A stretch of 64,000 nucleotides of DNA. Origin: Strongylocentrotus droebachiensis. Its lineage: Eukaryota; Echinodermata; Echinoidea; Camarodonta; Strongylocentrotidae. The first letter of the stretch is position 1. Every line of letters begins with the position of its first letter. The stretch is taken from positions 51,188 to 115,187 of the forward strand of contig JAVYIG010006590.1 of the NCBI GenBank assembly GCA_035222895.1, read 5' to 3'. The position numbers were made by a program, and so were the translations under genes. Shown piece by piece: positions 62,701-64,000 of the stretch. Under the pieces are notes generated by a model, which saw only the letters and a list, made by a program, of their open reading frames with translations, was not told the origin of the DNA and did not search any database.

Positions 62701-63673
62701 CAGAGTATAACAATCCTTACACAATTGTATAACACAGTTAAAGGGTCAATATTTCAGGGCATTTGCTACCCATCATATAAACGGAAATTGGAAAAACTCA
62801 CCCTGAGTTTGAGTTGGTTTGGGTTAGGTGTTTCTATCAACCTCCTTGCTAGTGTACCATGTGAAGTCCTGTTAGTGAGTATGACACTGTTCTTAGCATC
62901 ACCACTCCATTGAATGAATAATTCTCTTGAGTAGCCACACTCTAAATCTGGAACACTGGCTAACACAACCTGAACAGGATTCAAACAAGTGAAAACATAG
63001 TTTAAACAGTGAATTGTAGTTCTGTGATATTGCTACTATATTAATAATAATAACAATATTGGATATCTTCTATGCAAAATGCAAGGTGCTCAAGCTGCTC
63101 CTTAACCTAGCTCTACTGATTTTGGTTGCTCTAACATTCAAGGAATTCCTTCCAACTAGTACCCATTTGTTGTCTCTCAGATCTTAGATAATTCATTTTC
63201 TGCACTTGAAGCTCTAGTATTTGGACGTAAAATGCAATTTTTAGAGTAAGAATAAAAAGCAAGAATATCTGATGAATACAAAATGCAACCATAGCAAGTA
63301 AACCATTGGAAGAGTCGACCCTTGTTGGAATGCAATCAGAATGATATGTATATATGATGACATATACAAACATAAATGTTGTTGCTCATAATATTGCTCT
63401 GATTTTTTTCTAATTTGTCGGCATAAAATTGGGCGAAAGGAGACTTGCATCACTTCACTCAATTTACAGGTGGGTGCAATAATCTACAAACATTTTTAAT
63501 CACTTTTGATGCACTATCCCCAATGATTCCACAAATAGCTGTTTTCTCACCTTAGGGTCAGGAACTTTAGCTAATTCCTTGAGATTGTGACACAGCTTGA
63601 GATGCTTAAACTGGAATGGATTGTTTCTTCTGTCTTCAAATGCTCTCATCACTTTGTCACTCATCCATTCAAC
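52925..63673 (-). CDS. CPSF2: CPSF2 (CPSF100), C-terminal 490 residues, 13 exons; 5' exons beyond window
   Basis: Exons in transcript order: 63673-63551, 62969-62802, 60977-60877, 60056-59957, 59672-59508, 59140-59104, 58630-58582, 57499-57412, 56969-56835, 55790-55592, 54322-54243, 53676-53542, 53017-52925. All have AG/GT borders and continuous phase, totalling 1,473 nt and ending in TGA. The product aligns without gaps of note to vertebrate CPSF2 from the beta-CASP region onward: [36 protein letters not shown], an acidic [13 protein letters not shown] linker, [74 protein letters not shown] and the C-terminal LLYEQYAIV. Known role: scaffold partner of the CPSF3 endonuclease in the nuclear cleavage module for pre-mRNA 3' ends, including histone mRNAs; CPSF2 itself is a catalytically inactive metallo-beta-lactamase. 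The metallo-beta-lactamase half lies past base 64000. A partial copy of the fifth exon listed sits in the next intron. Confidence 0.96.
53400..53500. repeat. Degenerate (GAT)n microsatellite
   Basis: GATGATAATGATGACC-type repeats in the last intron of CPSF2, about 40 bp below the donor at 53542. Confidence 0.85.
54125..54215. repeat. (AAT)n plus SINE-like tail fragment
   Basis: TAATAATAATAAT is followed by CACATTTTTATAGCGCTTAA. The same arrangement, trinucleotide then ATAAAGCGCTT, occurs at about 51040-51085. This suggests two 3' ends of one SINE family. Confidence 0.5.
55058..55357. repeat. Degenerate minisatellite of GGNCGCTATTCATAA with inverted end copies
   Basis: About ten direct copies of a GG(G/A)(C/T)CGCTATTCATAA motif at irregular spacing of 15-40 bp (for example near 55066, 55125, 55177, 55205, 55242). 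These are followed by two or three inverted copies (TTATGAATAGCG(A/G)(C/T)CC) near 55295-55335. It lies in the CPSF2 intron between exons 10 and 11 of the visible set. Confidence 0.8.
55806..56540. repeat. Tandem duplication, 375-bp period, two copies
   Basis: Copy 1 at about 55806-56183 and copy 2 at about 56184-56540 share nearly all of their sequence, from GAGAAAGTTGAGCTATCA to CGTCAGCTCAAACACTAA. Copy 2 lacks a short segment around the CTCAGTATTACACACA of copy 1. It lies entirely in a CPSF2 intron. Confidence 0.9.
56628..56822. repeat. (GA)n microsatellite with CAGA/ATAG interruptions
   Basis: About 195 bp of GA repeat. On the coding (minus) strand it is a CT tract starting about a dozen bases after the CPSF2 donor at 56835. 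Confidence 0.95.
59308..59406 (-). pseudogene. Partial duplicate of a CPSF2 exon with its donor region
   Basis: This segment repeats the last about 80 bases of the CPSF2 exon 59672-59508 plus about 10 bases of the following intron, at a spacing of about 188 bp. Differences: a 7-base insertion within the ATGATC codons that shifts the frame, GTGGGT in place of GTAGGT at the donor, and a few substitutions. There is no matching acceptor and the frame is broken, so it is not a usable alternative exon. Confidence 0.85.
59407..59465. repeat. (ATCC)n / (ATCT)n microsatellite
   Basis: ATCCATCCATCC repeats with ATCT and ATCA variants. They lie between the CPSF2 pseudo-exon at 59308-59406 and the real exon at 59508-59672, and related CCATC units also occur on the far side of the pseudo-exon. 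Confidence 0.9.
60290..60655 (+). mobile_element. Dispersed nonautonomous repeat common in marine invertebrates
   Basis: Characteristic string of blocks: TTTGACCCCAAAACCAA, GACCTTTGACCTCATGACCC, CGCGATCACGAGAACGGGAC, GGACAACCCAAAGACATAAT, GCCTCCGGC and GCAGAGGCATAATAAA. I recognise this as a widespread repeat type rather than a gene; the 117-codon ORF inside it is incidental. It lies in a CPSF2 intron. The class is not assigned. Confidence 0.6.
61327..62469. mobile_element. DNA transposon derivative with CCGTATTTGCCGGC ends, TA target site and internal tandem duplication
   Basis: The left end CCGTATTTGCCGGCG(T)AAAGGC and the complement of the right end CCGTATTTGCCGGCGATAAGGC are inverted repeats, each flanked by TA (61325-61326 and 62470-62471). 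Most of the interior is two head-to-tail copies of a 452-bp unit (about 61499-61950 and 61951-62402), identical as far as I can see except for about one base (ACTAAACAT versus ACTAAAAAT). There is no transposase frame. It lies in the CPSF2 intron between exons 2 and 3 of the visible set. Confidence 0.85.
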
Positions 63674-64000
63674 CTAAAAACAAATGAGAAAGAATGTTTT
63701 GAATTTCAATTTCCTGATATCATATCATTTAACAGTGAAATCTAGACCCTTGTTGCCATGTATCACAAAAGGTTTGGTTTCAAATTGCAATAACAAGTTA
63801 ATTGTAATAAGACCAAACTTAAATTGCCTCATAACTTTCACATCATTGTCCTTTCATATTATATATCAGTCAATTAATGTGATCTGGTGTGATCTGGATG
63901 TAAACTTAACCTATCTTTGTAATGTAATGACTAATGATGAATACGCTACAAAATGAAACAATTCACAAATACCTATTTTATTTGGTTAGTTTGTATCACA

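Noticed and set aside
1-64000. CRISPR array, operon or bacterial defence system
   Set aside because: The window is clearly nuclear animal DNA with spliced genes. The repeats are transposons and microsatellites without regular spacer architecture.

Overview
The window is nuclear DNA from an intron-rich metazoan. It has AT-rich intergenic and intronic sequence, GT-AG introns, many short dispersed repeats, homopolymer G/C runs and microsatellites. Two genes are clear animal orthologues (ZFYVE26 and CPSF2). The repeat types suggest a marine invertebrate deuterostome, most likely an echinoderm such as a sea urchin; this last step is inference, because no diagnostic marker gene is present.

Layout, left to right. 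1-4305 (minus): the 5' seven coding exons of ZFYVE26 (spastizin), running off the left edge. 4333-14121: a repeat-rich intergenic tract with hAT-like miniature elements, a nested foldback element of about 1.7 kb, an intron-containing tRNA-Tyr gene or pseudogene (plus) and a frameshifted LINE reverse transcriptase fragment. 14122-15048 (minus): a 308-codon ORF for an unrecognised basic coiled-coil protein. 15049-20871: gene-poor, holding a 1.45 kb element bounded by TTAA. 20872-43309 (minus): a 13-coding-exon gene, reconstructed here exon by exon and in frame throughout, for a 674-residue protein with one N-terminal membrane segment and two START-type lipid-binding modules. 43535-49372: repeats (foldback, AGATCT hexamer array, tRNA-derived SINE). 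49373-50185 (minus): an intronless short-chain dehydrogenase/reductase. 52925-63673 (minus): the last 13 exons of CPSF2 (CPSF100), running off the right edge.

All protein-coding calls are on the minus strand, but each is an independent eukaryotic gene and there is no sign of a functional cluster. The most notable biology is the two-START membrane protein, the partial CPSF2 exon copy lying beside its parent exon, very long CT tracts next to splice sites in ZFYVE26 and CPSF2, and the variety of foldback and miniature transposons, several with recognisable target-site duplications. I found no CRISPR array, operon or bacterial-type system.
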